From NCBI RefSeq assembly GCF_013450155.1, contig NZ_JACCKD010000004.1, positions 496,001-560,000 of the forward strand: 64,000 bases of DNA, written 5' to 3'. Each line of letters opens with the position of its first letter. The stretch's first letter is position 1. Shown here in pieces: positions 25,547 through 33,967 of this stretch. This stretch comes from Haloechinothrix aidingensis (GTDB taxonomy: Bacteria; Actinomycetota; Actinomycetes; Mycobacteriales; Pseudonocardiaceae). The position numbers and the translations under genes were made by a program. The notes below the pieces were generated by a model. The model ran no database searches, was not told the origin of the DNA, and was given only the letters and a program-made list of their open reading frames with translations.

Positions 25547-27067
25547 TCAGGAGCGGATCAGGTCGCCGAGCACCCGCTCGGCACGCTCGGCGACATGGTC
25601 CGGGATGTCGCAGAGCTCGATCTCGGTTCCGGACTCGCGGGTGTGCTCGATAACCGACCGCAACGACAGCAGGCCGGTGAGATCCACGCGGCCCAGCCCC
25701 TGCAGGTGCACCATGACCCTGTACACATCGGGCTGCTCGGCGAGCAGGGCCAGCAGGCGCCCCTCCAGCACCGGCGCGGACGCGAAGTACAGCACCCCGC
25801 TGAGCCACACGTGCAGCGTCGTGCCCGTGTGCGTGGCCGTGACATCCAGCCGCATCTCCCGCCAGAGGTGTACGGCCAGCGACAGTACGACCCCCGCGAC
25901 GATCCCCCACTCGACACGGGGTGCCGCGGCGAGCGTGATGACGAAGGTCAGCACCGCGATCGCGAACTGCGGGCGCGAGCAGCGCCATGCCTGCGTGAAC
26001 GGGCGCACCTCGAGCAGCGAGAGCGCCGCGGCGATCACCAGCCCGGCCAGCACGGCCGTGGGAAGGTCCGCGAGCACCCCGGCGGCAGGCAGCACCGCCA
26101 GCACGACGAGACCGGTCACCGCCCCGCTCCATCGCGTCCGCCCGCCGGAGAGCCGGTTCAGTGCCGAGCGGGAGAACGAACCGCCGGCGGGCAGGCCGCT
26201 GAACAGCCCGGCAACGATGTTGGCAAGACCCTGCCCGGTGAACTCGCGGTTGGGGTTCCACGGGGTGCGGTCCATCGAGGCGTAGCGGCGCGCGATGGAG
26301 GACGGCTCGGCGAAGCCCACGAGCGCGATGACCACACCGGGCACCACGAGCGACGGAAGGGCCTCCCACGGCAGCCCGAGATCCAGCGGAGGCAGCCCGG
26401 CCGGGATCGCCCCGACCACCGGCACCGCGACGACGTCGAACGCGCTGAGCAGCAACGCACCGACCGTGGCGAGCAGTACCGCTGGGAACAGCGGGCTGAT
26501 CCTGCGCCCGGCAAGCACGACCAGGACCGTGGCCACTCCGATGCCGACGGCGACGGCGTCCCACGCCCCCGGAGCCCCCAGCGCCTGCGCCGCGCCGAGG
26601 AACGGGTTCGCCGCGCCGGCGTCGCCGTCGACGAGCGTGGGAACCTGCGAGGCGATGATCAGTATCGCCGCCGCGACGGTGAACGCCGACACCACGGGCT
26701 GCGACAGCAGGTAGGACACCGCGCCCCAGCGCAGCAATCCGAACAGCAGGCGCACCACGCCCACCACGATCGCCAGCAGCGCGGCGTGCGCGGCGAAACC
26801 GGCCGTGCCCGTCTCGGCGAGCGGGGCGAGCGCGCTCAGCGTCAGCAGGCTCGTCAGCGCGACCGGGCCGGTCTGCAGGTACGGCGAGGAGCCGATCAGC
26901 GCCGCCGCGAGCGGCGCCACGGCCGCGGCGTACAGGCCGTGCACCGCGGGTAACCCGGCCAGCTCCGCGTACGCCAGCGACTGGGGGATCAGCACCAACG
27001 CGACGCTGAGCCCGGCGACCAGGTCACCGCGGCGCGGCAGCGTCAGCGATCGCCTCCAGCGCACCAC
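25547..27067 (-). CDS. SulP-family anion transporter with C-terminal STAS domain
   Basis: 506 aa from GTG 27067. The first 380 residues form a dozen hydrophobic helices: DLVAGLSVALVLIPQSLAYAELAG is the SulP N-terminal signature, followed by GLYAAAVAPLAAALIGSS and later GSFSRSALNRLSGGRTRWSG. Residues about 405-505 are a STAS domain (VWLSGVLYFASAPVLEGRL, VHLQGLGRVDLTGLLSLRSV). It starts 1 nt after the fumarylacetoacetase stop, so it is part of that operon. A carboxylate or aromatic anion rather than sulfate is plausible as cargo, inferred from operon context only. Confidence 0.88.
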   Translation of the reverse strand: MVRWRRSLTLPRRGDLVAGLSVALVLIPQSLAYAELAGLPAVHGLYAAAVAPLAAALIGSSPYLQTGPVALTSLLTLSALAPLAETGTAGFAAHAALLAIVVGVVRLLFGLLRWGAVSYLLSQPVVSAFTVAAAILIIASQVPTLVDGDAGAANPFLGAAQALGAPGAWDAVAVGIGVATVLVVLAGRRISPLFPAVLLATVGALLLSAFDVVAVPVVGAIPAGLPPLDLGLPWEALPSLVVPGVVIALVGFAEPSSIARRYASMDRTPWNPNREFTGQGLANIVAGLFSGLPAGGSFSRSALNRLSGGRTRWSGAVTGLVVLAVLPAAGVLADLPTAVLAGLVIAAALSLLEVRPFTQAWRCSRPQFAIAVLTFVITLAAAPRVEWGIVAGVVLSLAVHLWREMRLDVTATHTGTTLHVWLSGVLYFASAPVLEGRLLALLAEQPDVYRVMVHLQGLGRVDLTGLLSLRSVIEHTRESGTEIELCDIPDHVAERAERVLGDLIRS

Positions 27068-27068
27068 C

Positions 27069-28277
27069 TCAGCCCGCCGGCTCGCACTCGGCGGCGCGGA
27101 TCGTCCCGGTCACCGCGCCGAAACCGATCCGGCCACCGTCCTCGGCGGGGGCGGTGGCGCTGATGCTGACGGTGTCGCCGTCGGCGAGGAACGTCCTCGG
27201 CTGCCCACCGGAAAGCTGGAGCGGCTCGGTGCCGTTCCAGGTCAGCTCGATCAGCGAACCGCGCGTCCCGGCCGCCTCGCCCGAGACGGTTCCCGAGGCG
27301 TACAGGTCGCCGGTACGCAGGCTGGCGCCGTTCACCGTCATGTGCGCCAGCATCTGTGCGGGCGACCAGTACATCCCGGCGTACGGCGGCCGGGAGACGA
27401 CCTGCCCGTTCAGCTCCACCTCCAGCTGGAGGTCCAGGCCCCACGGTTCGGACTCGGTGAGGTAGTCCATCGGCTCCGGGTCCTGCGCCGGGGTGGCGAC
27501 CCTGGCCGCGGCCAGCGCCTCCAGCGGCACGACCCACGGCGAGACCGACGTCGCGAACGACTTGCCGAGGAACGGCCCGAGCGGCACGTACTCCCAGGCC
27601 TGGATGTCGCGCGCCGACCAGTCGTTGACAAGGCACACCCCGAACACGTGCTCGGCGAAGTCCTTCGGCGGAACCGGCTGCCCCAACCGGCTTCCGGTGC
27701 CGACCACGAAGCCGACCTCGGCCTCGATGTCCAGCTTGGTCGACGGACCGAACGTCGGCGATTCCTCGCCGGGAGCCTTGCGCTGCCCGCACGGCCGCGC
27801 GATCGGCGTGCCGGAGGGCACGACGGTGCCTGCCCGGCCGTGATAGCCGACAGGAAGGTGCTTCCAGTTCGGCAGCAGCGGCTCGGTATCCGGGCGGAAC
27901 ATCCTGCCAAGGTTCGAGGCATGCTCCTCGGAAGCGTAGAAGTCGACGAAGTCGGCGACCGCGAACGGCATGTGCAGGCCGACCCGCTCCAGCGGATGCA
28001 GCGCGGGCTCGACGACCTGCCGGTGCGACTCGTCGGTGAGCAGCTCGCGGATCCGCGCACGGACCTCGCTCCAGCGCGCGCGCCCGGTTTCCAGGAACGG
28101 GTTCAGCGATGGTCGCGCGAACACCTCGTCACCGAGCGCGTCGGCGAGGTCGAGCACGTGGTCACCGATGCGGACCCCCACCCGAGGCGCCTGCCCCTGC
28201 GGGGAGAACACGCCGTACGGCAGGTTGTCCACACCGAAACCGGCTTCGGCGACGACCGGAACCCATGTCGTGCTCAC
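27069..28277 (-). CDS. fahA: Fumarylacetoacetase
   Basis: 402 aa from GTG 28277 (GAGGG site; GTGA overlap with the preceding gene). Full-length fumarylacetoacetase, not the short FAH-family form: N-terminal domain from STTWVPVVAEAGFGVDNLPYG, then DFYASEEHASNLGRMFR, WKHLPVGYHGRAGTVVPSG, IEAEVGFVVG, CLVNDWSARDIQAWEYVPLGPFLGKSF and MYWSPAQMLAHMTVNG. Acidic metal ligands (IEAEVGFV, NDWSARDIQ) and the HGR catalytic segment are intact. It cleaves fumarylacetoacetate to fumarate and acetoacetate, the last step of homogentisate degradation. Confidence 0.92.
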   Translation of the reverse strand: MSTTWVPVVAEAGFGVDNLPYGVFSPQGQAPRVGVRIGDHVLDLADALGDEVFARPSLNPFLETGRARWSEVRARIRELLTDESHRQVVEPALHPLERVGLHMPFAVADFVDFYASEEHASNLGRMFRPDTEPLLPNWKHLPVGYHGRAGTVVPSGTPIARPCGQRKAPGEESPTFGPSTKLDIEAEVGFVVGTGSRLGQPVPPKDFAEHVFGVCLVNDWSARDIQAWEYVPLGPFLGKSFATSVSPWVVPLEALAAARVATPAQDPEPMDYLTESEPWGLDLQLEVELNGQVVSRPPYAGMYWSPAQMLAHMTVNGASLRTGDLYASGTVSGEAAGTRGSLIELTWNGTEPLQLSGGQPRTFLADGDTVSISATAPAEDGGRIGFGAVTGTIRAAECEPAG

Positions 28278-29182
28278 GTAACCCTCAACCTTTCTCGCTC
28301 GTCGTGCTGCCCTGCCAGGCCCAGCTCGGCAGCCTCGGTGACCGGGACGGCCGTGCTGCACGAGCCGTAGCTGGCCAGCGCGCGCCGGGTCGCCCCAGCG
28401 GCACGCGATGTCATGCTCCTGGCCTGCCGGGCGAGCTCGGGGGTGTCCCTGCTGCGCAGCGTATCGGCCACGGCACCGGCCTGCGAACCCGCCACCGCAC
28501 GGGCCACCGCGAGCACCAGGTTCAGGTAGCCGTGATGGTCGAAGCCGGTGTCCGGGTCGGTGTAGCGCACAGCGTGGTGCAGCCCCGCGGTGGTCTTGAT
28601 CGTCACCCCGGCGCGCGCGGCGGACACCACGGCGCGCGCCAGCTCCTCGGGGCCCGGGAACGCCCCGGCGGTCGCACCCCCGCAACGGAACTTCAGGCCC
28701 ACCTGCCACGTGCCCGCCCGCCCGGCAACAGCCGCGACCAGTTCGTCCACATCGGAAAGCGCGACCGGCTCGAGGTACACCGGCAGGTCCTCGGCCACCC
28801 CCGCGTCCTCGACCGCGGCCACGGCGGCGCGCGCGGCCGCGCGCGGCTCCTCCTCGCCGGTGACGCGCAGCGGGAACTCCACCATGGCCTGCTCGAGGCG
28901 CTCGTCGCCGGTGATCGCCCCGACCGCCGAGCGCAGGCCGTCGGCGCCCGTGTCGGCGATCAGGCCAAGGTGGAAGGTATCCCCCGGTTCCAGGTGCCCC
29001 CGCAGCTCGTCGACCCGCGAGGCCGGGCACAGGAAGCGGTGACTGAGCACCGGGCTGCCCGCTGCGGCGTCGGCGCGGTGCCGGGACACGGCGTCGGCCA
29101 TGTTCAACGCCGTCGGCGGGAACAGACCTGCGTCGTCGACCAGCCCGGCCAGCAGCTCGGGCGCGGATGGTGCCTGGGTCAT
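28274..29182 (-). CDS. Uncharacterised protein of the fumarylacetoacetase operon
   Basis: 302 aa from ATG 29182. No signal peptide or membrane helix. The start MTQAPSAPELLAGLVDDAGLFPPTALNMADAV leads into alternating strand/helix stretches (LSHRFLCPASRVDELRGHL, YLEPVALSDVDELVAAVAG, TWQVGLKFRCGG, GVTIKTTAGLHHAVRY), which looks like a TIM barrel. Lys and His in IKTTAGLHH are candidate active-site residues. It lies between a flavin hydroxylase and fumarylacetoacetase with 4-nt overlaps on both sides, so it must belong to that pathway. An isomerase or lyase role is possible, but I do not recognise the family. Confidence 0.72.
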   Translation of the reverse strand: MTQAPSAPELLAGLVDDAGLFPPTALNMADAVSRHRADAAAGSPVLSHRFLCPASRVDELRGHLEPGDTFHLGLIADTGADGLRSAVGAITGDERLEQAMVEFPLRVTGEEEPRAAARAAVAAVEDAGVAEDLPVYLEPVALSDVDELVAAVAGRAGTWQVGLKFRCGGATAGAFPGPEELARAVVSAARAGVTIKTTAGLHHAVRYTDPDTGFDHHGYLNLVLAVARAVAGSQAGAVADTLRSRDTPELARQARSMTSRAAGATRRALASYGSCSTAVPVTEAAELGLAGQHDERERLRVT

Positions 29183-30831
29183 GCTCGCTCCCTCGTGTCG
29201 TGTCCTCGCGCGGCCACCCCGTCTCCCGCCCCCGCGGCGCGGCCGAGTGCGGCGGCGACGTCGGCGTGCCGCGGCTCGGTCAGCACCGCGGCGGTGTGCG
29301 CGTCGGGCCGGATCACCCACACCTCATCGGCCCGCGCGCCGAGCGCGCGGCGCACGGTGCCGTCGGGGTCGATCGTGGGCAGTTCGAGCACCCGCACCGG
29401 CCCGGCCGTCGCCCCCGCCGCCGCGTCGCGCGCCATCGCGGGATCGGTGCCCTGCCCCGCAAGCAGCAGGAACCCGTCCCGCGCGAGCTCGCGCAACCGC
29501 GAGGCACCGGCCTCCGGCGCTGACACCGGCACGTCCGGGACGAGGATCCCCGGCCCGGCGGGCGGGGTGCTGCCGCGTGGTGGGCGGCCCGCGAAAGGCC
29601 GTCGCCGGTCGGGCGTGGTCAGTGGCGAGTCGACGTACCAGTAGGGCTCGGCAAGCCTGCCCGAGTTCACCTCGGCGTGTGCGGTGCGGTCGTGCACCGC
29701 GCGTTCGAGCACATCCAGCCTCGTGCGCTGCTGCTGCTCGGTGTGCGGGACGAGGAAGTCCATGGTCGCCGTGGTGACGTCCAGGTTCTCCAGCGCAGCC
29801 GCGTGCCGCTCGGCGTGGTAGCTTTCCAGCAGCTCCTCGCCCGCCCAGCCGCGCAGCACCAGCGCCAGTTTCCACGCCGCGTTCTCCACATCGGCCACCC
29901 CGGAGTTCAGGCCGCGCGCGCCGAACGGGGCGAACAGGTGCGCGCAGTCGCCTGCCAGCAGCACACGGCCGGCGCGCATCCGGTCGACCACGCGGGAGTG
30001 GAAGCGGTACACCGAGTTCCACACGATCTCGTAGGGCCGCTCGCCGATGATCGCCCGGATGCGCTCGTCCAGCGCCCCGCCGGCCTCCTCGGCCTCGAGG
30101 TCGTAATCGCTCGGCACCTGCCAGTCGATGCGGAACGTCGAGCCGGGGCACGGGTGGATGAGGACCTGGCGGCCCGGGTTCCACTCCGGGTCGAAGTAGA
30201 AGCGGCGCTCGTGCGACCACCCCGGCAGCGAGGCGCGGATGTCGCAGATCAGGAACCGGTCCTCGAAGGAGTGACCGGAAAACGTCACCCCGAGAGCCCG
30301 GCGTACCTCCCGGCCGGTGGCTCCGGCGCAGGCCAGCGCGTAGTCGGCGGGCAGCTCGACCGTCCCTGCCGGGGTGGCGCAGCGCAGCCGCACACCGGTG
30401 CCGTCCTGCTCGATGCCGACGACCTCGTGCGCCCACCGGGTCTCGATGAGCTCCTGTCCGGCGATCCGCTCGTCAAGCAGCTCCTCGGTGCGCGACTGCG
30501 AGATGTTGACGAACGGCGGGAAGCACGACTGTCCGGGGTCGTCGAGCGTGTAGGCGAACAGCTCGTGATCCCGGTAGAAGGTGCGGGCCGTTGTCCAGGT
30601 GAGCCCCTCCTCGGCGACGCGGCGTCCCACCCCGACGGCGTCCCAGATGTCGAGCACGTCCCGTTGCTGGCAGATCGCCTTCGACCCGACCAGGTCCCGC
30701 TCGGGCCGGGCGTCCAGCAGCGTCACCGGGATGCCCCAGCGGGCGAGCAGCAGCGCGGCAGTCTGGCCGACGGGTCCGTTGCCGATGACGGCGACCCGGC
30801 CCGCCGTGGCGTTCGTGCTGACCATGCTCAC
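29179..30831 (-). CDS. FAD-dependent aromatic hydroxylase (MhpA/PheA-type flavin monooxygenase)
   Basis: 550 aa from GTG 30831, immediately after the preceding stop; ATG 30825 is an alternative. GNGPVGQTAALLLARWG binds the FAD ADP part, RARxGD-type region appears as RVLLAGDCAHLFAPFGARGLNSGVADVENAAWKLAL, and residues beyond 410 form the C-terminal thioredoxin-like domain typical of 3-(3-hydroxyphenyl)propionate and phenol hydroxylases. It would hydroxylate a monophenolic acid. With fumarylacetoacetase in the operon the product is most likely homogentisate or a relative (for instance from 3- or 2-hydroxyphenylacetate), an inference. No dedicated reductase is needed in this class. Confidence 0.87.
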   Translation of the reverse strand: MSMVSTNATAGRVAVIGNGPVGQTAALLLARWGIPVTLLDARPERDLVGSKAICQQRDVLDIWDAVGVGRRVAEEGLTWTTARTFYRDHELFAYTLDDPGQSCFPPFVNISQSRTEELLDERIAGQELIETRWAHEVVGIEQDGTGVRLRCATPAGTVELPADYALACAGATGREVRRALGVTFSGHSFEDRFLICDIRASLPGWSHERRFYFDPEWNPGRQVLIHPCPGSTFRIDWQVPSDYDLEAEEAGGALDERIRAIIGERPYEIVWNSVYRFHSRVVDRMRAGRVLLAGDCAHLFAPFGARGLNSGVADVENAAWKLALVLRGWAGEELLESYHAERHAAALENLDVTTATMDFLVPHTEQQQRTRLDVLERAVHDRTAHAEVNSGRLAEPYWYVDSPLTTPDRRRPFAGRPPRGSTPPAGPGILVPDVPVSAPEAGASRLRELARDGFLLLAGQGTDPAMARDAAAGATAGPVRVLELPTIDPDGTVRRALGARADEVWVIRPDAHTAAVLTEPRHADVAAALGRAAGAGDGVAARGHDTRERA

Positions 30832-31794
30832 TCAGCCCTGCAGCTGGTCCCAGACCTCGCGGTCGCGTTGCGCCGTCCAGATGACCGGTCGCTCGATGCC
30901 GGAGAGCTCGTCCCACAGGCGGGAGACGTCGAACGGCAGGCAGTGCTCGAAAATGGGCCAGGCTCCGTACCTGTCGACGAGCGCAGCGTGCGCCGCGTCG
31001 AACGCTGCGGAGAGCGCGCCTCCGCGGGCGTGCACCGCGCCGACCTCGCGGAGCATGACATCGAGGAAGTGCCGGGTCTGCTCGATGGCGGCGTCGACGG
31101 CGTCCCTGCCGCGAGTCACCGCTCCCCTGCCCCCGACGAGCGTCTCCGCGCCGAGCGCGGCGACGTTGTCCAGTGTGGAGCTCGCCCACTCGCGGTGGAA
31201 GGCGTCGCCGGTGTAGAGCGCGGCCTGCGACTCCACCAGGTCGCCTGCGAACAGGATCCCCTGGCGCGGCAGCCACGCGACGATGTCGCCCTCGGTGTGG
31301 CCGCGGCCGAGGTAGCGCAGCTCCAGCGTGCCGCGGTCGCCGCCGAGGTCGATGCCCGCACTGTCGCTGAAAGTCATGTCCGGCCAGGTCAAGCCGGGGA
31401 TCGAGGCCGGTTGCTTGAACAACCGGGGCATGCGGCCGTACTCGGAGGCCCAGTCCTGCTCGCCACGTTCGGCGATCAGGCCGCGCGTGTTGTCGTGCGC
31501 GACGATCACCTCGGCCTCGAAGGCGCTCGCGCCGAGCGTGCGCACCGCGTGGTAGTGCGAGAGCACCAGGTAACGCACCGGCTTGCCGGTGTGCTCGCGC
31601 AGCCTGGCCAGCCAGTCCCCCGCGGCGACGGGCGTGGCCAGCGCGTCGAAGCAGACGAGGAAGTCCTCGCCCTCGATCGCGCCCACGTTGGGGTCTCCCT
31701 CCGCGGTGAGCGCGTACACCCCGTCGGCGAGAACCTCCAGGGTCTGTTCCTTCTCCTCGAGGTCACCGGAGGACGCGAACGCCTTCGTGGCCAC
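30832..31794 (-). CDS. MBL-fold protein with degenerate metal site, first gene of the operon
   Basis: 320 aa from GTG 31794, chosen for GAGGTGG 6 nt upstream. The beta-lactamase fold is seen in EQTLEVLADGVYALTAEGD, YLVLSHYHAVRTLGASAF, GHTEGDIVAWLP and ILFAGDLVE. The usual HxHxDH is HYHAVR here, so the Asp and third His are replaced, whereas the downstream His (GRGHTEGD) and bridging Asp (AGDLVE) remain. The protein may bind one metal or act without zinc hydrolysis. Its place before the flavin hydroxylase, transcribed away from marR, suggests that it is needed for the pathway. Confidence 0.8.
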   Translation of the reverse strand: MATKAFASSGDLEEKEQTLEVLADGVYALTAEGDPNVGAIEGEDFLVCFDALATPVAAGDWLARLREHTGKPVRYLVLSHYHAVRTLGASAFEAEVIVAHDNTRGLIAERGEQDWASEYGRMPRLFKQPASIPGLTWPDMTFSDSAGIDLGGDRGTLELRYLGRGHTEGDIVAWLPRQGILFAGDLVESQAALYTGDAFHREWASSTLDNVAALGAETLVGGRGAVTRGRDAVDAAIEQTRHFLDVMLREVGAVHARGGALSAAFDAAHAALVDRYGAWPIFEHCLPFDVSRLWDELSGIERPVIWTAQRDREVWDQLQG

Positions 31795-31807
31795 GGCTAC
31801 CACCTCA

Positions 31808-31827
31808 ATGATCAAAGATTTGATTAT
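31808..31827. promoter_or_regulatory. MarR operator candidate
   Basis: ATGATCAAAGATTTGATTAT: perfect core ATCAAA-GA-TTTGAT (31811-31824) extended to 20 bp with one mismatched pair. The AT-rich site stands out in 70% GC sequence and overlaps the probable leader of the catabolic operon opposite marR. Confidence 0.65.
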
Positions 31828-31900
31828 CTCTTCCGGGAGAAGTGTAGCGCCGACGCCACTACAACGGAAGCGTCTTTCAGCGCGGTCTAGCCTGGGGTAC

Positions 31901-32440
31901 ATGACCACGGACCCCGCAGCGGCCGAGCAGCTGGACTACCTGTCGTTCGTCGACTACGCCGTCGACGAGGCCACCGGGCACCTGCCCGACGTCGACCCGG
32001 TGGCGATGCGGCTCGTGCTCACCCTGCACCGGCTCACCAGCGCGCTCGTCTACGACCTCGAGGCGACCGTGCACCGTCCGCACGGATGGAGCTGGTCGGG
32101 GTTTCGCGTGCTGTTCGTACTCTGGCTGGCGGGCCCGCTGGAGTCCAAACGCATCGCGCACCTGTCCGGGACGAGCCGCGCCGCGGTGTCCGCTCTGGTC
32201 AAGACCCTGGAACGGGACGGGCTCGTCACCCGCAGGCGCGCCGAGCACGACGGCCGCGCCGTGCGGGTCGACCTCACCGACCGCGGGCGTGCGGACATCG
32301 CCCGCGCGTTCGGCACGCACAACGAGCGCGAGCAGGCGTGGGCGAGCACGCTGAGCGAGCAGGAGCGCACCACCCTCATCGAGCTGCTGGACAAGCTCAT
32401 GACCGGAACCGAGGCCGACGAGGTCCGCCGCCGCTTCTAG
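31901..32440 (+). CDS. MarR-family transcriptional regulator of the fumarylacetoacetase operon
   Basis: 179 aa from ATG 31901. Residues about 60-130 form the winged helix: GWSWSGFRVLFVLWLAGPLESKRIAHL, GTSRAAVSALVKTLERDGLVTRRR and the wing HDGRAVRVDLT. An N-terminal extension DYLSFVDYAVDEATGHLPDVD is typical of aromatic-acid MarR regulators (HpcR/HpaR-like). Divergent from the MBL/hydroxylase/FahA/SulP operon with a MarR-type palindrome in between, so it is the likely repressor, relieved by the aromatic substrate or its CoA ester. Confidence 0.88.
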   Translation: MTTDPAAAEQLDYLSFVDYAVDEATGHLPDVDPVAMRLVLTLHRLTSALVYDLEATVHRPHGWSWSGFRVLFVLWLAGPLESKRIAHLSGTSRAAVSALVKTLERDGLVTRRRAEHDGRAVRVDLTDRGRADIARAFGTHNEREQAWASTLSEQERTTLIELLDKLMTGTEADEVRRRF

Positions 32441-32450
32441 GCACGCGCGT

Positions 32451-32562
32451 GGGGAGCCCGATGTCACCTCCGGCTCCCCGCGCACCCACCGAGCGCAGAG
32501 GCGACGGGGAGCCCAAGGTGACCTTGGTTCCGTAGAAGGAGCCGTACGTGACATTCGGCTCC
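32451..32562. repeat. Array of three imperfect 25-29 nt palindromes
   Basis: Elements at 32451-32479, 32506-32531 and 32538-32562 share GGAGCC...GT(G/C)AC...GG(C/T)TCC and can each fold into a hairpin. They lie between convergent genes, so they could serve as a bidirectional terminator, but the sequence similarity between copies goes beyond pairing need and suggests a dispersed intergenic repeat family. Confidence 0.65.
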
Positions 32563-32564
32563 AT

Positions 32565-32584
32565 CCCCCCCCCCGGGGGGGGGG
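32565..32584. repeat. C10G10 perfect palindrome
   Basis: Ten C followed by ten G, flanked by AT on both sides, directly before the stop of the MFS gene (stop ends at 32586). It is a 20-bp homopolymer cruciform with possible i-motif/G-tract structure; the exact run length is a known weak point of sequencing. Confidence 0.8.
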
Positions 32585-32585
32585 A

Positions 32586-33860
32586 TCAGACGTAGCGGGG
32601 TCTGCCGGCGACCGAGCCGAACAGCATCTGGGCGAGCAGCACCCCGATCAGCATCAGCAGCGGCACGGTCCAGCCGCCGGAGATGTCGTGCAGCAGCCCG
32701 AACAGGAACGGCCCCACGGCGGCGAGCAGGTACCCGAAACCCTGCGCCATCCCGGACAGCCGCGCGGTGTCCTCCCCGGTGCGGGCGCGGAGCGCGAGCA
32801 ACGTCAGTGCCAGCGAGAACACGCTCATTCCCGTCCCGATCAGCAACGTCCACAGCAACGGCACCGCCGCGGGAGCGAGCATCAGGCCGACCATCCCGGT
32901 CAGGCCGATGACGCCGAGGCCGACGATCCATCCCGACTGGCTGCGTTGCCGCGCCGCCAGCGCGGGAACGGTGAGGCTGACCGGGACGCCGACCAGCGAC
33001 AGCGCGCCGACGTACAGTCCCGCGTTCGCCTGGCTCACCCCGGCATCGATCAGCACGAGGGGCAGCCACCCCATCAGCACGTAGGCCAGGCAGGCCTGTA
33101 GCCCGAAGAAGACGGTCACCACCCATGCCAGGGGGCTGCGCAGCAGGGAACGCGCCGGGCCGTGGCTCGCCGGGGCGGTCTCACGTTCCGCAGCGGGACC
33201 GGCACGACGCCGCGCCCGCGCGGCGAGCGACCACACCACAAGCGCGACCACCGCGAGGGCCGCCCAGCTGGCCAGGGCCGGGCGCCAGCCACCAAGCGCG
33301 GTGCCAAGCGGCGCCGTCACCGCCGAGCCGAGCGCCCCGCCCCCTTGCAGGGCTGCGGTGTACATCCCCGTCATCAGCCCGATCCGGGCGGGGAAGGAGG
33401 ACTTGACGACGACCGGAACCAGCACGTTGGCCAGCGCGATCCCGCCCGTGGCCACCATCGTGCCCGCCAGCACCAGCAGCGGACCCCCGAGCACCCTGGC
33501 CAGCAGCCCGCAGGCCAGCACCGTCATCGACAGGGCCACCGCGGCGGTTGTACCGGCACGGCGCGCGAGGGCCGGGGCTGCCAGCCCGGCCAGCGCGAAG
33601 CACAGACCCGGGATCGTGGTCAGCACCCCCGCCCAGGTGGCAGAGGCACCCAGGCCGTCGCGGGCCTGGCCGAGCACCGGACCCACGCTGGTGATCGCGG
33701 GACGCAGGTTCAGCGCCACCAGCACCACCGCGACACCGAGCAGGAGCCCACCCCCGGCCGCACTGCCGTGCCGCGTCGCGGGCCGTGCCGCGGGCCGTGC
33801 CTCGTCTATGCGTGTCGAGATCCCCGTTCCGGCTGTCACGTCCGCTATCATGACAGACAT
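32586..33860 (-). CDS. MFS transporter, CynX/NimT family
   Basis: 424 aa. Twelve hydrophobic segments; GVAVVLVALNLRPAITSVGPVLGQARDGLG near the N-terminus and GMAQGFGYLLAAVGPFLFGLLHD near the C-terminus are the signature regions of the CynX/NimT (cyanate/2-nitroimidazole) MFS group. ATG 33860 or 33851 are both possible and neither has a clear ribosome site. Divergent from a FadR-type GntR gene. Cyanate transport is not implied, since no cyanase is present. The remnant at 40383-40578 is of the same family. Confidence 0.86.
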   Translation of the reverse strand: MSVMIADVTAGTGISTRIDEARPAARPATRHGSAAGGGLLLGVAVVLVALNLRPAITSVGPVLGQARDGLGASATWAGVLTTIPGLCFALAGLAAPALARRAGTTAAVALSMTVLACGLLARVLGGPLLVLAGTMVATGGIALANVLVPVVVKSSFPARIGLMTGMYTAALQGGGALGSAVTAPLGTALGGWRPALASWAALAVVALVVWSLAARARRRAGPAAERETAPASHGPARSLLRSPLAWVVTVFFGLQACLAYVLMGWLPLVLIDAGVSQANAGLYVGALSLVGVPVSLTVPALAARQRSQSGWIVGLGVIGLTGMVGLMLAPAAVPLLWTLLIGTGMSVFSLALTLLALRARTGEDTARLSGMAQGFGYLLAAVGPFLFGLLHDISGGWTVPLLMLIGVLLAQMLFGSVAGRPRYV

Positions 33861-33967
33861 AGGATGATTGGATGAAGTGATCCCCCTACCGACGTGACCC
33901 GTGTCAACTCACCGGACGGCCGTGACACGATCACCACCGGAGTTGGACCAAGCGAAAGGACACGAAC

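Noticed and set aside
32586-33860. Cyanate transporter CynX
   Set aside because: No cyanase or carbonic anhydrase gene nearby; the name is only that of the family.
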